A DNA stretch of 64,000 bases, from the NCBI GenBank assembly GCA_902783835.1, contig CACZSN010000026.1, forward strand, positions 29,787 through 93,786, given 5' to 3'. This document shows positions 1 to 7,691 of the stretch, one piece after another. A program made the translations under genes and the position numbers. The notes below the pieces were generated by a model. It ran no database searches and had not been told where the DNA came from. It was given only the letters and a program-made list of their open reading frames with translations. Source of the stretch: an uncultured bacterium (GTDB lineage Bacteria > Cyanobacteriota > Vampirovibrionia > Gastranaerophilales > Gastranaerophilaceae). Position 1 is the stretch's first letter. The number at the start of each line of letters is the position of its first letter.

Positions 1-406
1 ATTTAGGTTTAGAATTTGTCCAAAACTCATTTACGTCAGAAGGAACATAGGATTCAATTTCAACGGAAGGAGATTTTTCAGCTGATTTTTTCAAAAGAGC
101 GGAAACATTAGAAAATATCATAATCAATGCGGTCACGACAACGACAATAAATACCGCAACAGCAATAATTTCGGATGTTCGTTGTTTTTTCAAATCTTTG
201 TCGTAAGAAGAAGTCTGTTCTTCTTCATCAACAAAAGAATTCTGATTATTATACAAAAAATTGACATCATTTTCTGCATTAAAATCAGTTTTTACGGTAG
301 AATAATCAAAATTTTCGACGACTTCAACAAAGGTATTGTTTCCGCAATCGCAATAATCAGGTTTCAAGTTAAAATTTCGACCGCAATTTTTACATTTATA
401 AATCAT
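1..406 (-). CDS. Zinc-ribbon membrane protein (partial, runs off left edge)
   Basis: Only the first 135 codons are in the window; the gene continues to the left. The N-terminus shows a small zinc-ribbon-like cysteine set (C5-x2-C8 and C19-x-C21), then an acidic and Asn-rich linker, then one strong membrane segment at about residues 80-100. The topology suggests a cytoplasmic zinc ribbon tethered to the inner membrane with the rest outside. Its ATG (404-406) overlaps the TGA of the TonB-like gene upstream, so it is the fifth gene of that operon. Function is unknown. It resembles in design the zinc-ribbon membrane protein at 5779-6504. Confidence 0.7.
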   Translation of the reverse strand, partial: MIYKCKNCGRNFNLKPDYCDCGNNTFVEVVENFDYSTVKTDFNAENDVNFLYNNQNSFVDEEEQTSSYDKDLKKQRTSEIIAVAVFIVVVVTALIMIFSNVSALLKKSAEKSPSVEIESYVPSDVNEFWTNSKPK

Positions 407-1275
407 TTTGTCACTCTTTCATAATCGTTATAATCGGACGGAGAAGAATATCTGCTTGAGCGAGCCATTGTAAAGCCTCCGTTTACATTTGTTATAACAC
501 GTTTTGACCCTGTTGGGAAATTCAAAATATAAGTTTTTTGATAACTTAATAATAAAGGCTTTATAACTTTGACCGCAAGGGGGGTATAAGACGGGTTTGT
601 TGACCACGTTTTAAGGTTTGAAATTGTCCCGAATTTATCAACCGTAAAAGAAAAAGCAAAAGTTGTACCGATAGGAGCGGCAATTTTTGAATCGGACATA
701 AGTTTGTTTTGCAAATCAGAACGCCACTTGTTCCAAGCAATTATCTCTTCTTCTTCGGTTAAATATTTTGTTTCGGTTTTCCCGAAATCTTTTTTCACAA
801 CGTCTTCTTGTGTTTTTGTTTCTTGTGGTTTAACTTTAACGACCTCCGTTTTTGGAACGGGTTTGTATTCTGTTTTTTGAGGTGTTTGGGATTTTTGAGC
901 AGTTTCTTGTTTTTGAATTTTGTCTTTGGTATTTTTTGACACTATTTGTGTTTTTGGTTGTGGTTTCTGAATTTCCGTGCGATTATTTAAATCTTTTTTA
1001 TTAGAATTTTGAGTTTTAATATTTTTTTCTGTCGATGTATTTTCATTAATTATAATTTCGGGGAAATTGACGGAAGAGGAAGGAACTTCTACCTCCGGCA
1101 TTTGAAAGTTTATGTCACCGTTTTTGGGAACTTCTACATTTTTCGAAATAAGTTCAAGTTTAAAATCCCTGTTTTCAAAGACAATCGGCTTGTGAGTTTT
1201 AGGGCGAAAGACGCAAACCATAACGGTTGCAAAGAGAAATATTAAAATTATAAAAATTAAGATATTTTTATTCAT
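403..1275 (-). CDS. TonB/TolA-like envelope-spanning protein
   Basis: The 290-residue protein has an N-terminal membrane anchor (about residues 4-24), a long Pro/Lys/Gln/Thr-rich stretch (about 60-165), and a compact C-terminal domain (about 180-270). That architecture is typical of TonB/TolA energy-transducing or envelope-spanning proteins. The C-terminal domain contains a phrase of the kind VDKFGTISNLK, which fits the TonB C-terminal fold, where a strand of that type precedes the helix. No exbB or exbD gene is adjacent, so the energised partner is not evident. The start overlaps the preceding stop (TAATG). The assignment rests on architecture, not on a diagnostic motif. Copy 1 of the repeated palindrome lies inside the gene. 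Confidence 0.55.
   Translation of the reverse strand: MNKNILIFIILIFLFATVMVCVFRPKTHKPIVFENRDFKLELISKNVEVPKNGDINFQMPEVEVPSSSVNFPEIIINENTSTEKNIKTQNSNKKDLNNRTEIQKPQPKTQIVSKNTKDKIQKQETAQKSQTPQKTEYKPVPKTEVVKVKPQETKTQEDVVKKDFGKTETKYLTEEEEIIAWNKWRSDLQNKLMSDSKIAAPIGTTFAFSFTVDKFGTISNLKTWSTNPSYTPLAVKVIKPLLLSYQKTYILNFPTGSKRVITNVNGGFTMARSSRYSSPSDYNDYERVTK
938..952. repeat. Iterated palindrome copy 1 (GACACTATTTGTGTT)
   Basis: Matches the consensus AACACTATTWGTGTT in 14 of 15 positions. It lies inside the TonB-like gene, where the reading phase gives Gln-Ile-Val. Confidence 0.85.
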
Positions 1276-2834
1276 TATCTGTCCGCTTTCGCAATAATTT
1301 CTTCAAGTTCATAAATTTCAAATTGAGTACCGCTTAAAAGGAATGTTTCCGCAATTAAAAGTGCGGTAGGAACAAGAGCTGCAACAAGACTTAAGAGCAA
1401 CCCGTAAAAATCCTGACCGATTTCGATTGAAAAATAAGAAACATTCATCGTAAATTCAATCAGAATAATTATCAAAGCGGAATACAGAGCAAAATTCTTT
1501 TCTCTTGTAGCTTTTGCAACAGCTTCGAGACCCAAAATTCCGGAACAATGCAACAAATAGTTGCTAAAACCGTCGTGTTTAATTACATTGGAATTTTCTA
1601 TCTTTTTTGATAAAGAAAATGCATAAACGAAAAGGAAAAAGGCAAAAATTATCAAAAAAGAAGCAAGAACCAAAAATACAGGAGAAAATCTCATTTGTGA
1701 AATTCTTACCCATCCTGCTGCCTCAGAAAAGCAATTGGCAAGCGTATTAGAAACACCATAAGCCAAAAACGGAGCAGTTAAAATTCCAATTAAAATTTCA
1801 AAAAACTGTTTTATTCTCAATTTAAACATTCTGTCGCTGATATATTGCCGTTTTACGCTGCTGATATTATTAATAAACAAATTAATCCAGTCATTGTATT
1901 CGTGAATAACTTTTTCTAAATCAGGACGATATTCGTACTTATTTAATGTTTCACTTAATTCATAACCGTTGCTTTTGTAATAAGCGGATGCGGATGCTAA
2001 AACAAACGCAAAACTTACGAAAAATAATGACATTAAAATCGGGAATACAGGATTTTTTGTGTAATCAAGATAGTAAAGCAGATTAATCGCGTAAACACCC
2101 GCCATTATTACCGAAGAACCAATAATAAAGAAATTTTGCACGAAAGTCGACATTGTTTTTCTGTTCGACAAAGAGTTGAATAATCCATACATACCTTGCT
2201 TAAACAAGAGCATTACACCCAAAATCAAAACCGTATATAAAAATAAAAGCTTTAAATCGGTAGGCAAATGAATATAATCCGCCGATTCTTGTATAGAAAG
2301 CCCCGTAATGTAATTCGTAACAGCAAATGCACAGACAAAACATGCCCAAAACAATGCAAAATGAGTAAAAATCGCACCTTTTGTATTTTGAGAAATCTTT
2401 TTCTTTAAAGCATTAACACTCTGTGAAATTTGCGAAATAATTGAAACTCGTTCCGCCTCAATATCTTCCTTGATTAAATCCAATTTCGACTTAAAAGCAG
2501 ATAAATTGTTTTCCTTAACAACTTTTTTTTCAGGAACTTTTTGTTTTTCTTTTTTCGGCAAAACCTTTATGTTCAAAAAGTTATCGGAATTTGGGAACAA
2601 AAATCTTGTCACCGAAGTCACCTCAACTTTTGAAAAATTTTCTCCCTTAAACAAAATAACACTATTTGTGTCATTCGTAACCAAATAAGAATTTTCATCA
2701 GGAAAATATTCCAAAGACAAATTAAAGTTTTCGTTTTTAACAACAAAATTACAATTGGGAGAAGAACCAACGGTAATTATTTTCTCGTCATCAAATTGCT
2801 TTTCTTCATATTTTGTCGAAATTATTACTGCCAT
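1275..2834 (-). CDS. FHA-like domain plus polytopic membrane protein
   Basis: This 519-residue protein starts with a roughly 95-residue beta-rich domain whose GSSPNCNFVV segment resembles the first motif of FHA domains. The usual GR is GS here and the SxxH motif is not clear, so phosphothreonine binding is doubtful. A Lys-rich linker and a short coiled-coil-like helix follow, then about eight membrane segments in two groups of four, separated by a charged soluble stretch near residues 285-345. The ATG is preceded by GAGG at a good distance. It sits between a vWA-like gene and a TonB-like gene in a tight operon. I do not recognise the family as a whole. Confidence 0.55.
   Translation of the reverse strand: MAVIISTKYEEKQFDDEKIITVGSSPNCNFVVKNENFNLSLEYFPDENSYLVTNDTNSVILFKGENFSKVEVTSVTRFLFPNSDNFLNIKVLPKKEKQKVPEKKVVKENNLSAFKSKLDLIKEDIEAERVSIISQISQSVNALKKKISQNTKGAIFTHFALFWACFVCAFAVTNYITGLSIQESADYIHLPTDLKLLFLYTVLILGVMLLFKQGMYGLFNSLSNRKTMSTFVQNFFIIGSSVIMAGVYAINLLYYLDYTKNPVFPILMSLFFVSFAFVLASASAYYKSNGYELSETLNKYEYRPDLEKVIHEYNDWINLFINNISSVKRQYISDRMFKLRIKQFFEILIGILTAPFLAYGVSNTLANCFSEAAGWVRISQMRFSPVFLVLASFLIIFAFFLFVYAFSLSKKIENSNVIKHDGFSNYLLHCSGILGLEAVAKATREKNFALYSALIIILIEFTMNVSYFSIEIGQDFYGLLLSLVAALVPTALLIAETFLLSGTQFEIYELEEIIAKADR
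2658..2672. repeat. Iterated palindrome copy 2 (AACACTATTTGTGTC)
   Basis: Fourteen of 15 positions match the consensus. It lies inside the FHA-like gene and encodes Asp-Thr-Asn-Ser-Val on the minus strand. Confidence 0.85.
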
Positions 2835-2843
2835 ATAATCCTC

Positions 2844-3506
2844 TTATCTTCCGATTGCCTTTAAAATTTTCCTCGAAACTTTATCAACCGTCAACTCCGT
2901 AGAAATAATCAACCGATTTTCTCCCAATATCGGAGTCAATTTTACCTTTACCGTATCCAAACGTTTGGGTTCCGCCCACAAAAATGCCATTGAAAAATCA
3001 GGCATATACTTCAAGGTTTTTTCTATATTTGAAGGTAAGGTTTTCCAATCTATCGCGTCTTTTTCACCGTTTTCGAGAGCACCGATTACTACAACGGCAG
3101 GAATATAACCGTCTTTTTTCATCAGAAGACAGTGTTGAACGGATTTTTTTATCGCCTCATCATACGCAACACCGTTTTTCGTATTTCTTACCTTCACGTG
3201 ACAATTCAAAGATTTTGTAATTTCATTCAAACTCTGCGGTGAACCTTCATAAATAAGATAAGAATCCTTTGAAACCTGTAAAATTTTAATCCTATCATCA
3301 GGATCTAACGTCGCACAAAAATGTTTAATGAATTTTTTTTGAGCCTCTATTTTGGTATTATTTTCCGAAGAATCAATAACAAAAGCGATAAAAGCCGGTC
3401 TGAAATCGTCAACTTTAATGTTACCGACCAATGAAATAATGCCGCAAATAATTAATACCGCGATAACAATAATTGCTGACAATATATAAAGCCTTTTTGT
3501 ACTCAT
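2844..3506 (-). CDS. Membrane-anchored vWA-like protein
   Basis: The 220-residue protein has one N-terminal membrane segment (about residues 5-27) and a Rossmann-like domain. The opening strand FIAFVIDSSEN resembles the MIDAS strand of von Willebrand A domains (DxSxS), but the last Ser is Asn, and the downstream Thr and Asp motifs are weak (NGVAYDEAIK, VVVIGALENG). Metal binding may therefore be lost. I chose the ATG at 3504-3506, preceded by GGAG five bases upstream, over the in-frame GTG two codons earlier. It follows the VirB10-like gene and precedes the FHA-like gene. Pairs of vWA and FHA proteins are common in secretion and surface-signalling systems, but no specific system is recognised. 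Confidence 0.5.
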   Translation of the reverse strand: MSTKRLYILSAIIVIAVLIICGIISLVGNIKVDDFRPAFIAFVIDSSENNTKIEAQKKFIKHFCATLDPDDRIKILQVSKDSYLIYEGSPQSLNEITKSLNCHVKVRNTKNGVAYDEAIKKSVQHCLLMKKDGYIPAVVVIGALENGEKDAIDWKTLPSNIEKTLKYMPDFSMAFLWAEPKRLDTVKVKLTPILGENRLIISTELTVDKVSRKILKAIGR

Positions 3507-3508
3507 AA

Positions 3509-4717
3509 TCACTCCGTTACTACCGTTAACGGAGAACCTTCTTTTAACTCAATTTCTTCTCCGTTTGCACCCACCAAAGAAAGTCCTCCGGTAAATGCAC
3601 CTGCCATAGCTCCATATGTAAGCGTTTTACCCCAATCTTCAGTTTTCCAGACTGCACCTGACAACGCTGCAAAAGCAACTCCTGTGATAATTGCCGCTGC
3701 CATTCTTCCTGAAATTTTTGCCGGTCTCGAAAAACCACTATTTGTGTTTTTTAAAACGATAGGCTTTGAATTAAAAGAATATTCTTCTCCTTCCAATGAC
3801 AAAATTCGGTCAAACTTAACGGTCAATGTACCGTTTCGATAAGCACCGCCTGCTTTATTTGTCTGTATTGCGGAACCATAAACCAAACTACCCGACGGAA
3901 TGACCACATTCCCGATTTTTACGTCATCTTTCAAAGTCGCTGATAAACGATCCTGTTCAGCAAGACTCGATGTACTTATCGCCGATTGCAACAACACTAT
4001 TAGTGTTACCCCCGGAGGAATTGAATTTCCTTGAACGGATAAATTTTGATTTATTGAAACAGATCCTTCCTTTGCATTTTTTGATTGTTGAAGTTCTTCT
4101 CTTTTGGGGACATTTTCAACTCTGTAAGCTGTTCTGTTGTTTGAGTTAACAGTTGAATTTCTGTTAGCGTCAAATCGAGCCTGTGCCTCATCACTAAAAT
4201 CATAAACGCCAATAACACTATTAGTGTTATTGGCTGTCGTATTTACTCCATTTGTATTTTGAGAAACGTTATTTCGGGAATTATCAGATGCTGTTTTTGT
4301 CATATTTTTTATAATATTTTCCGCATCTTGTTTTTTGAGATTAAGAAGTTTTTTTGAAGAATCATTTGAGTAATGCAAATTATTCTTTTTAAAACGTATT
4401 TTCAAATCTTTTAAAACACTTGATTTATCGGAGGGAGAATATAAATAAAAACAAACATTATCCGATACGTTTTCGTACAAAGCAAGCCAATAATCATCTT
4501 TAAGAGAAGAAGCCATAACATATGTATACTCAGAATTTCCTGATACTTCGGGCATATTGTTTTGTCTTGCATAAAACTCTACGATATTTTTAACTTGTTC
4601 GGCATTGGATTTTTTAATATTCAAAATATAAGCCGTTTCTTTTGCAAAAGCAGGTATAGCCTGAAAAAAAGATATAACAAATACTAAAAACAATGATAAT
4701 ATTTTCTTTAAATACAT
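3509..4717 (-). CDS. Exported protein with VirB10/TrbI-like C-terminal domain
   Basis: The 402-residue protein begins with a clear signal peptide ending near AFA-KE (about residue 25). An N-terminal region of about 140 residues, an Asn/Ser-rich linker, and then a C-terminal domain (about 230-395) follow. The C-terminal domain has the look of TrbI/VirB10 proteins: a beta-rich segment with PPGVTLIV, a strand pair around IPSGSLVYGSA, a LTVKFDRI strand, and a Gly/Ala-rich helical hairpin. Conjugation or type IV secretion partners are absent, so it may be a domain reused in another envelope complex. The ATG at 4715-4717 has GAGG upstream and gives a cleaner signal peptide than the TTG five codons earlier. 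It is the first gene of the operon. Confidence 0.55.
   Translation of the reverse strand: MYLKKILSLFLVFVISFFQAIPAFAKETAYILNIKKSNAEQVKNIVEFYARQNNMPEVSGNSEYTYVMASSLKDDYWLALYENVSDNVCFYLYSPSDKSSVLKDLKIRFKKNNLHYSNDSSKKLLNLKKQDAENIIKNMTKTASDNSRNNVSQNTNGVNTTANNTNSVIGVYDFSDEAQARFDANRNSTVNSNNRTAYRVENVPKREELQQSKNAKEGSVSINQNLSVQGNSIPPGVTLIVLLQSAISTSSLAEQDRLSATLKDDVKIGNVVIPSGSLVYGSAIQTNKAGGAYRNGTLTVKFDRILSLEGEEYSFNSKPIVLKNTNSGFSRPAKISGRMAAAIITGVAFAALSGAVWKTEDWGKTLTYGAMAGAFTGGLSLVGANGEEIELKEGSPLTVVTE
3734..3748. repeat. Iterated palindrome copy 3 (ACCACTATTTGTGTT)
   Basis: Matches the consensus in 14 of 15 positions. It encodes Asn-Thr-Asn-Ser-Gly in the VirB10-like gene. Confidence 0.85.
3993..4007. repeat. 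Iterated palindrome copy 4 (AACACTATTAGTGTT)
   Basis: Perfect consensus copy: 7-bp arms AACACTA and TAGTGTT around a single T. It encodes Thr-Leu-Ile-Val-Leu, a different reading phase from copy 5 in the same gene. Confidence 0.9.
4208..4234. repeat. Iterated palindrome copy 5, extended to 13-bp arms
   Basis: The core AACACTATTAGTGTT (4214-4228) is flanked so that the inverted repeat grows to 13-bp perfect arms (GCCAATAACACTA and its reverse complement) around a single T. It lies in the VirB10-like gene and encodes Asn-Thr-Asn-Ser-Val-Ile-Gly. Confidence 0.9.
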
Positions 4718-4743
4718 AAAAGAAGACCTCAATAATCAAATAT

Positions 4744-4772
4744 ATGATAACAGATTTATAGTCTTATTACAA
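4744..4772 (-). promoter_or_regulatory. Promoter of the five-gene envelope operon
   Basis: On the minus strand TTGTAA (4767-4772) and TATCAT (4744-4749) are separated by 17 bases. They sit about 30-55 bases upstream of the ATG at 4717. It lies back to back with the tRNA promoter. Confidence 0.55.
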
Positions 4773-4812
4773 AATATAAAACGAAAATATCTTAAGAAAG
4801 TTCAAAAATTTC

Positions 4813-4842
4813 TTGACGAGCGAACATATAGCAAACTATAAT
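4813..4842 (+). promoter_or_regulatory. Promoter of tRNA-Leu
   Basis: TTGACG (4813-4818) and a perfect TATAAT (4837-4842) are separated by 18 bases. The expected start site is near 4849, three bases before the mature tRNA. Confidence 0.8.
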
Positions 4843-4851
4843 CAATTAAAT

Positions 4852-4932
4852 GCCGAAGTGGCGAAATGGTAGACGCACACGTTTCAGGTGCGTGCGAAGA
4901 AATTCATAAGGGTTCGAGTCCCTTCTTCGGCA
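4852..4932 (+). tRNA. tRNA-Leu (CAG)
   Basis: The acceptor arms GCCGAAG (4852-4858) and CTTCGGC (4925-4931) pair fully, with A73 at 4932. The anticodon stem CACGT/GCGTG encloses the loop TTCAGGT, giving anticodon CAG. A long variable arm (CGAAGAAATTCATAAG region) and the GGTTCGAGTCC T-arm are typical of bacterial tRNA-Leu. The 3' CCA is not encoded. Confidence 0.95.
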
Positions 4933-4949
4933 TTATTTCTGAGAAAAAT

Positions 4950-5702
4950 ATGAACAACAATAAAGAATTAACAGAGTTATTAACGGAATTAAGAACAAAA
5001 TATTTTGCCGAATCACTTAAAGCGGAAGCTTTTGAAGATTTGACAAGAGAAGATGTTATTCATTTAAAAAATCTTGCCGAAGAAGCAGGTTTGGGATTAA
5101 CCCTGAAAGTTGGAGGCTCAGAAGCGTACAGAGATACTAAATTTGCCGCGGAAATCGGAGTAAAAAAGCTTGTTGTTCCTATGATTGAATCTTCTTATGC
5201 ACTTGAAAAATTCATTAATGTCGTAGAAGAAGTTTACCCCGATAATAAATTTCCCGAAATTTATGCAAATATCGAAACATTCAATGGTGCAGCCCTTTTG
5301 GACGAAATTTTAAATGATGAAAATTGCAAAAGAATGAGCGGAATAATCTTCGGAAGAACCGATATGTGCGGTTCTCTCGGCTTAACAAGCCAAGATGTCG
5401 ACAACGACGAAGTTTATCAATATGCACTCAGCATAAGCAATCAAGTGGCAAAATGCGGCAAACCTCTTTATATTGGAGGTCGCGTTTCTTCTCATTCTAT
5501 TTCGTTTTTTAGAAATTTACCATACTTAAGCGGCTTTGAAACAAAAAAAATACTCTTTAACGCAAAAGTTTTACAAACAGATTTAGCTCAAGATGCAATT
5601 CTCGTCGCATTAAAATTTGAATTGCTCTGGTTACAATCAAAAGAACAAACACAAAGAGATTTGAAAAGAATTGAAATTATAAAAAGAAGAATTGCCCTAT
5701 AA
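4950..5702 (+). CDS. HpcH/HpaI-type aldolase / citrate lyase family protein
   Basis: The 250-residue protein has the order of motifs of the HpcH/HpaI aldolase (PEP-utilising TIM barrel) family: LKVGGSEAYRD early, VVPMIES, IETFNG with a likely metal-binding Glu, and GRTDMCGSLG with a likely metal-binding Asp. Family members cleave or form C-C bonds of oxo-acids with a divalent metal; the substrate here cannot be read. The ATG at 4950 lies 17 bases after the tRNA, with no gap for a separate promoter, so the mRNA is probably released from a tRNA-mRNA transcript. An in-frame upstream extension starting at 4866 would read through the tRNA and is rejected. It precedes heptose genes and may serve surface-sugar metabolism (inference). 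Confidence 0.75.
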   Translation: MNNNKELTELLTELRTKYFAESLKAEAFEDLTREDVIHLKNLAEEAGLGLTLKVGGSEAYRDTKFAAEIGVKKLVVPMIESSYALEKFINVVEEVYPDNKFPEIYANIETFNGAALLDEILNDENCKRMSGIIFGRTDMCGSLGLTSQDVDNDEVYQYALSISNQVAKCGKPLYIGGRVSSHSISFFRNLPYLSGFETKKILFNAKVLQTDLAQDAILVALKFELLWLQSKEQTQRDLKRIEIIKRRIAL

Positions 5703-5778
5703 CAAAATGTTGCAATATATTTTAATAAATGTATTTTTTTAAGAAATATGATATTATTAAAAAGGAAAAGAGGGTAAA

Positions 5779-6504
5779 ATGTTTTGTCCTAATTGCGGAA
5801 AAGAATATTCTGAAAATCAAAATTTTTGCAGATACTGTGGAACAAAATTACACGAAATTTATACAGAGACTCCGCAATTAAATACGGATTCAGAGTCTTG
5901 CGACAATAAGCAAGATAACAACCATACTTCAGAAAATACGGTAGATTTGACCGTATCAAAAAACGTTGAATCTTTTGAAGAACAAGAAGAAAATCAACAG
6001 GAACCTAAAGAAAACATCAAAGAAGAAAATCAAGATGACTCGGATTTACCCGAAGAAGAAAATGAAACAATAGAAGAAGAAGTGAGTGATTTTTTCACTG
6101 ACTTGAAAAAAAGTTTAATAATTGAGACTCCTGAAGGTAAAAAACTTACACCAAGTGCAATAACACTATTAGTTGTATTGTTTATTTTTGTTGTATTTAT
6201 GGCAAACCTTCTTTGGAGCATTAATGATGCTATTCAAATAAACCCGTCAATGACAAATGACAACGCTCTGATGAATATTCCGAGTGACAATGAAGACAGA
6301 GCATATACACAAGCTCCGGAACAAACGGAAGAACCGGAAGAAGAGGAAGTCAAACAGGAAGAAACACCGACAGAAAATGAATATGCCGCTCAACCAGAAG
6401 AACCTCCTGTTGTTCCAATCGACGAAGTCAGACAAAGAGAACAACAGTTCCCTGAACCAGAAATTCCGATGCCTCAGGATTTTCCTGATGAAAGTACTCA
6501 TTAA
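5779..6504 (+). CDS. Zinc-ribbon, acidic, single-pass membrane protein
   Basis: The 241-residue protein starts with a textbook zinc ribbon (C3-x2-C6 ... C17-x2-C20). Next come a very acidic Glu/Asn-rich stretch (about 35-105), one membrane segment (about residues 130-148), and a Glu/Pro-rich tail. This is a low-complexity scaffold type with no enzymatic motif. An AGAGGGT ribosome site precedes the ATG. It separates the aldolase gene from the heptose genes and is 14 bases from the next start, so it is probably co-transcribed with them. Function unknown. Copy 6 of the repeated palindrome falls within the membrane-segment codons. Confidence 0.7.
   Translation: MFCPNCGKEYSENQNFCRYCGTKLHEIYTETPQLNTDSESCDNKQDNNHTSENTVDLTVSKNVESFEEQEENQQEPKENIKEENQDDSDLPEEENETIEEEVSDFFTDLKKSLIIETPEGKKLTPSAITLLVVLFIFVVFMANLLWSINDAIQINPSMTNDNALMNIPSDNEDRAYTQAPEQTEEPEEEEVKQEETPTENEYAAQPEEPPVVPIDEVRQREQQFPEPEIPMPQDFPDESTH
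6162..6176. repeat. Iterated palindrome copy 6, degenerate (AACACTATTAGTTGT)
   Basis: The first 12 bases match the consensus exactly, then one inserted T breaks the right arm. It encodes Ile-Thr-Leu-Leu-Val-Val. Confidence 0.6.
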
Positions 6505-6518
6505 TAAAAAGAGGTAGA

Positions 6519-7691
6519 ATGACAAAACAGGCAATTATTCTTTCGGGAGGTTTCGGAAAGAGACTTTCGCACATTGTTTCCGATGTTCCTAAGCCGATGG
6601 CTTCCGTCAACGGAAAACCTTTTCTTGACTATTTGACGGAAATTTTACGAAATAACGGATTTAATAATTTCATATTCTTAACGGGATTTAAATCAGAAAT
6701 CATTGAAAATCATTTTAGAGAAAGAGAAAACACTATTTGTGTCAAAGAAGAAACTCCTCTCGGAACGGGTGGTGCTTTATTAAATATTTATGACAAATTA
6801 GAAGATGAATTTTTTGTCATAAACGGTGACACTTTTTTTGATATTGATTATTCTTTAATAGAAGATTTTTCAAAAGACAAAAATGCAACAATAGCATTAA
6901 GGTATTCTCAAGAAATAAGCCGTTACGGATACGTAGAATTAAAAAATGACTTTAAAATCAACAAATTTGTTGAAAAAACGGACTTTTCCGACAAAAAAAT
7001 TGACGGTTATATTAATGCGGGAATTTATTATTTTAAGAAAATCGTTTTGAAAGAATTCGCAGAAAATTACAGCGGTAATTTTTTATCTCTTGAGACGGAT
7101 ATTTTCCCAAAATTAACAGCAAACGGAATGTTATACGGACTTCCGGCAGGCGGATGTTTTATAGATATTGGAATTCCTTCCGATTATGAAAAAGCTCAAA
7201 AAATCATTCCCGAAAGGATTAAACAAACGAAAAAACCCGCATTATTTATTGATAAAGACGGCACTCTTATTGTTAACACGGAATATCCTCACGGGAAGAA
7301 TTTTGAAATTATAAAATCAACAATCCCGATTGTAGAAGAATATCACGACAAAAATTACTACATAATAATGGTTACAAACCAAGCGGGAATTGCGAAAGGC
7401 AAATTCAACCATTCACAAATGCAAGAATGTCTTGACGGAATTTGTGAATTTTACAAAAATCTCGGGGTAAACTTTGACGGAGTAGAATATTGTCCGTACC
7501 ACAAAGATGGAATATTAAAAGATTACAGCTTTGACACTCTTCTTAGAAAACCACAAGCTGGGATGATTTTAAGAGCTTGCGAAAAGTTTAAAATAGATTT
7601 GAAAAATTCAATTATGATTGGCGATAACAAAGATATTGACAAGATTAACCTACCGTATTTACAATGTAAAATAATCGGAGTTGACTTATGA
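6519..7691 (+). CDS. Fusion: heptose-1-phosphate guanylyltransferase + heptose bisphosphate phosphatase
   Basis: Residues 1 to about 232 form a sugar-nucleotide transferase domain (GGFGKRL at 10-16 and DVPKPM at 22-27), closest in type to HddC, which makes GDP-D-glycero-alpha-D-manno-heptose. Residues from about 240 form a HAD phosphatase of the GmhB type with the nucleophile motif D245-KDGT, MVTNQAGI, and IGDNKDID. GmhB removes the 7-phosphate of heptose 1,7-bisphosphate. The GmhB zinc loop keeps CPYH but the usual C-x-C before RKP reads DTLLRKP, so the zinc site looks incomplete. It overlaps gmhA by ATGA. Assignment to heptose instead of another NDP-sugar rests on the gmhA and hddA neighbours. 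Confidence 0.8.
   Translation: MTKQAIILSGGFGKRLSHIVSDVPKPMASVNGKPFLDYLTEILRNNGFNNFIFLTGFKSEIIENHFRERENTICVKEETPLGTGGALLNIYDKLEDEFFVINGDTFFDIDYSLIEDFSKDKNATIALRYSQEISRYGYVELKNDFKINKFVEKTDFSDKKIDGYINAGIYYFKKIVLKEFAENYSGNFLSLETDIFPKLTANGMLYGLPAGGCFIDIGIPSDYEKAQKIIPERIKQTKKPALFIDKDGTLIVNTEYPHGKNFEIIKSTIPIVEEYHDKNYYIIMVTNQAGIAKGKFNHSQMQECLDGICEFYKNLGVNFDGVEYCPYHKDGILKDYSFDTLLRKPQAGMILRACEKFKIDLKNSIMIGDNKDIDKINLPYLQCKIIGVDL
6729..6743. repeat. Iterated palindrome copy 7 (AACACTATTTGTGTC)
   Basis: Fourteen of 15 positions match. It encodes Asn-Thr-Ile-Cys-Val in a plus-strand gene, the opposite gene orientation from copies 1-5. Confidence 0.85.

Noticed and set aside
1009..1245. Plus-strand open frames opposite the TonB-like, priA, pheT and giant genes
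   Set aside because: These are antisense shadows of clearly coding minus-strand genes. They lack ribosome sites and family sequence.
3509..4717. The VirB10-like protein as proof of a conjugation system
   Set aside because: No relaxase, coupling protein or other type IV secretion gene is present.
4866..4949. Open frame running through the tRNA into the aldolase gene
   Set aside because: The extension encodes tRNA sequence, not family sequence. The aldolase start is at 4950.
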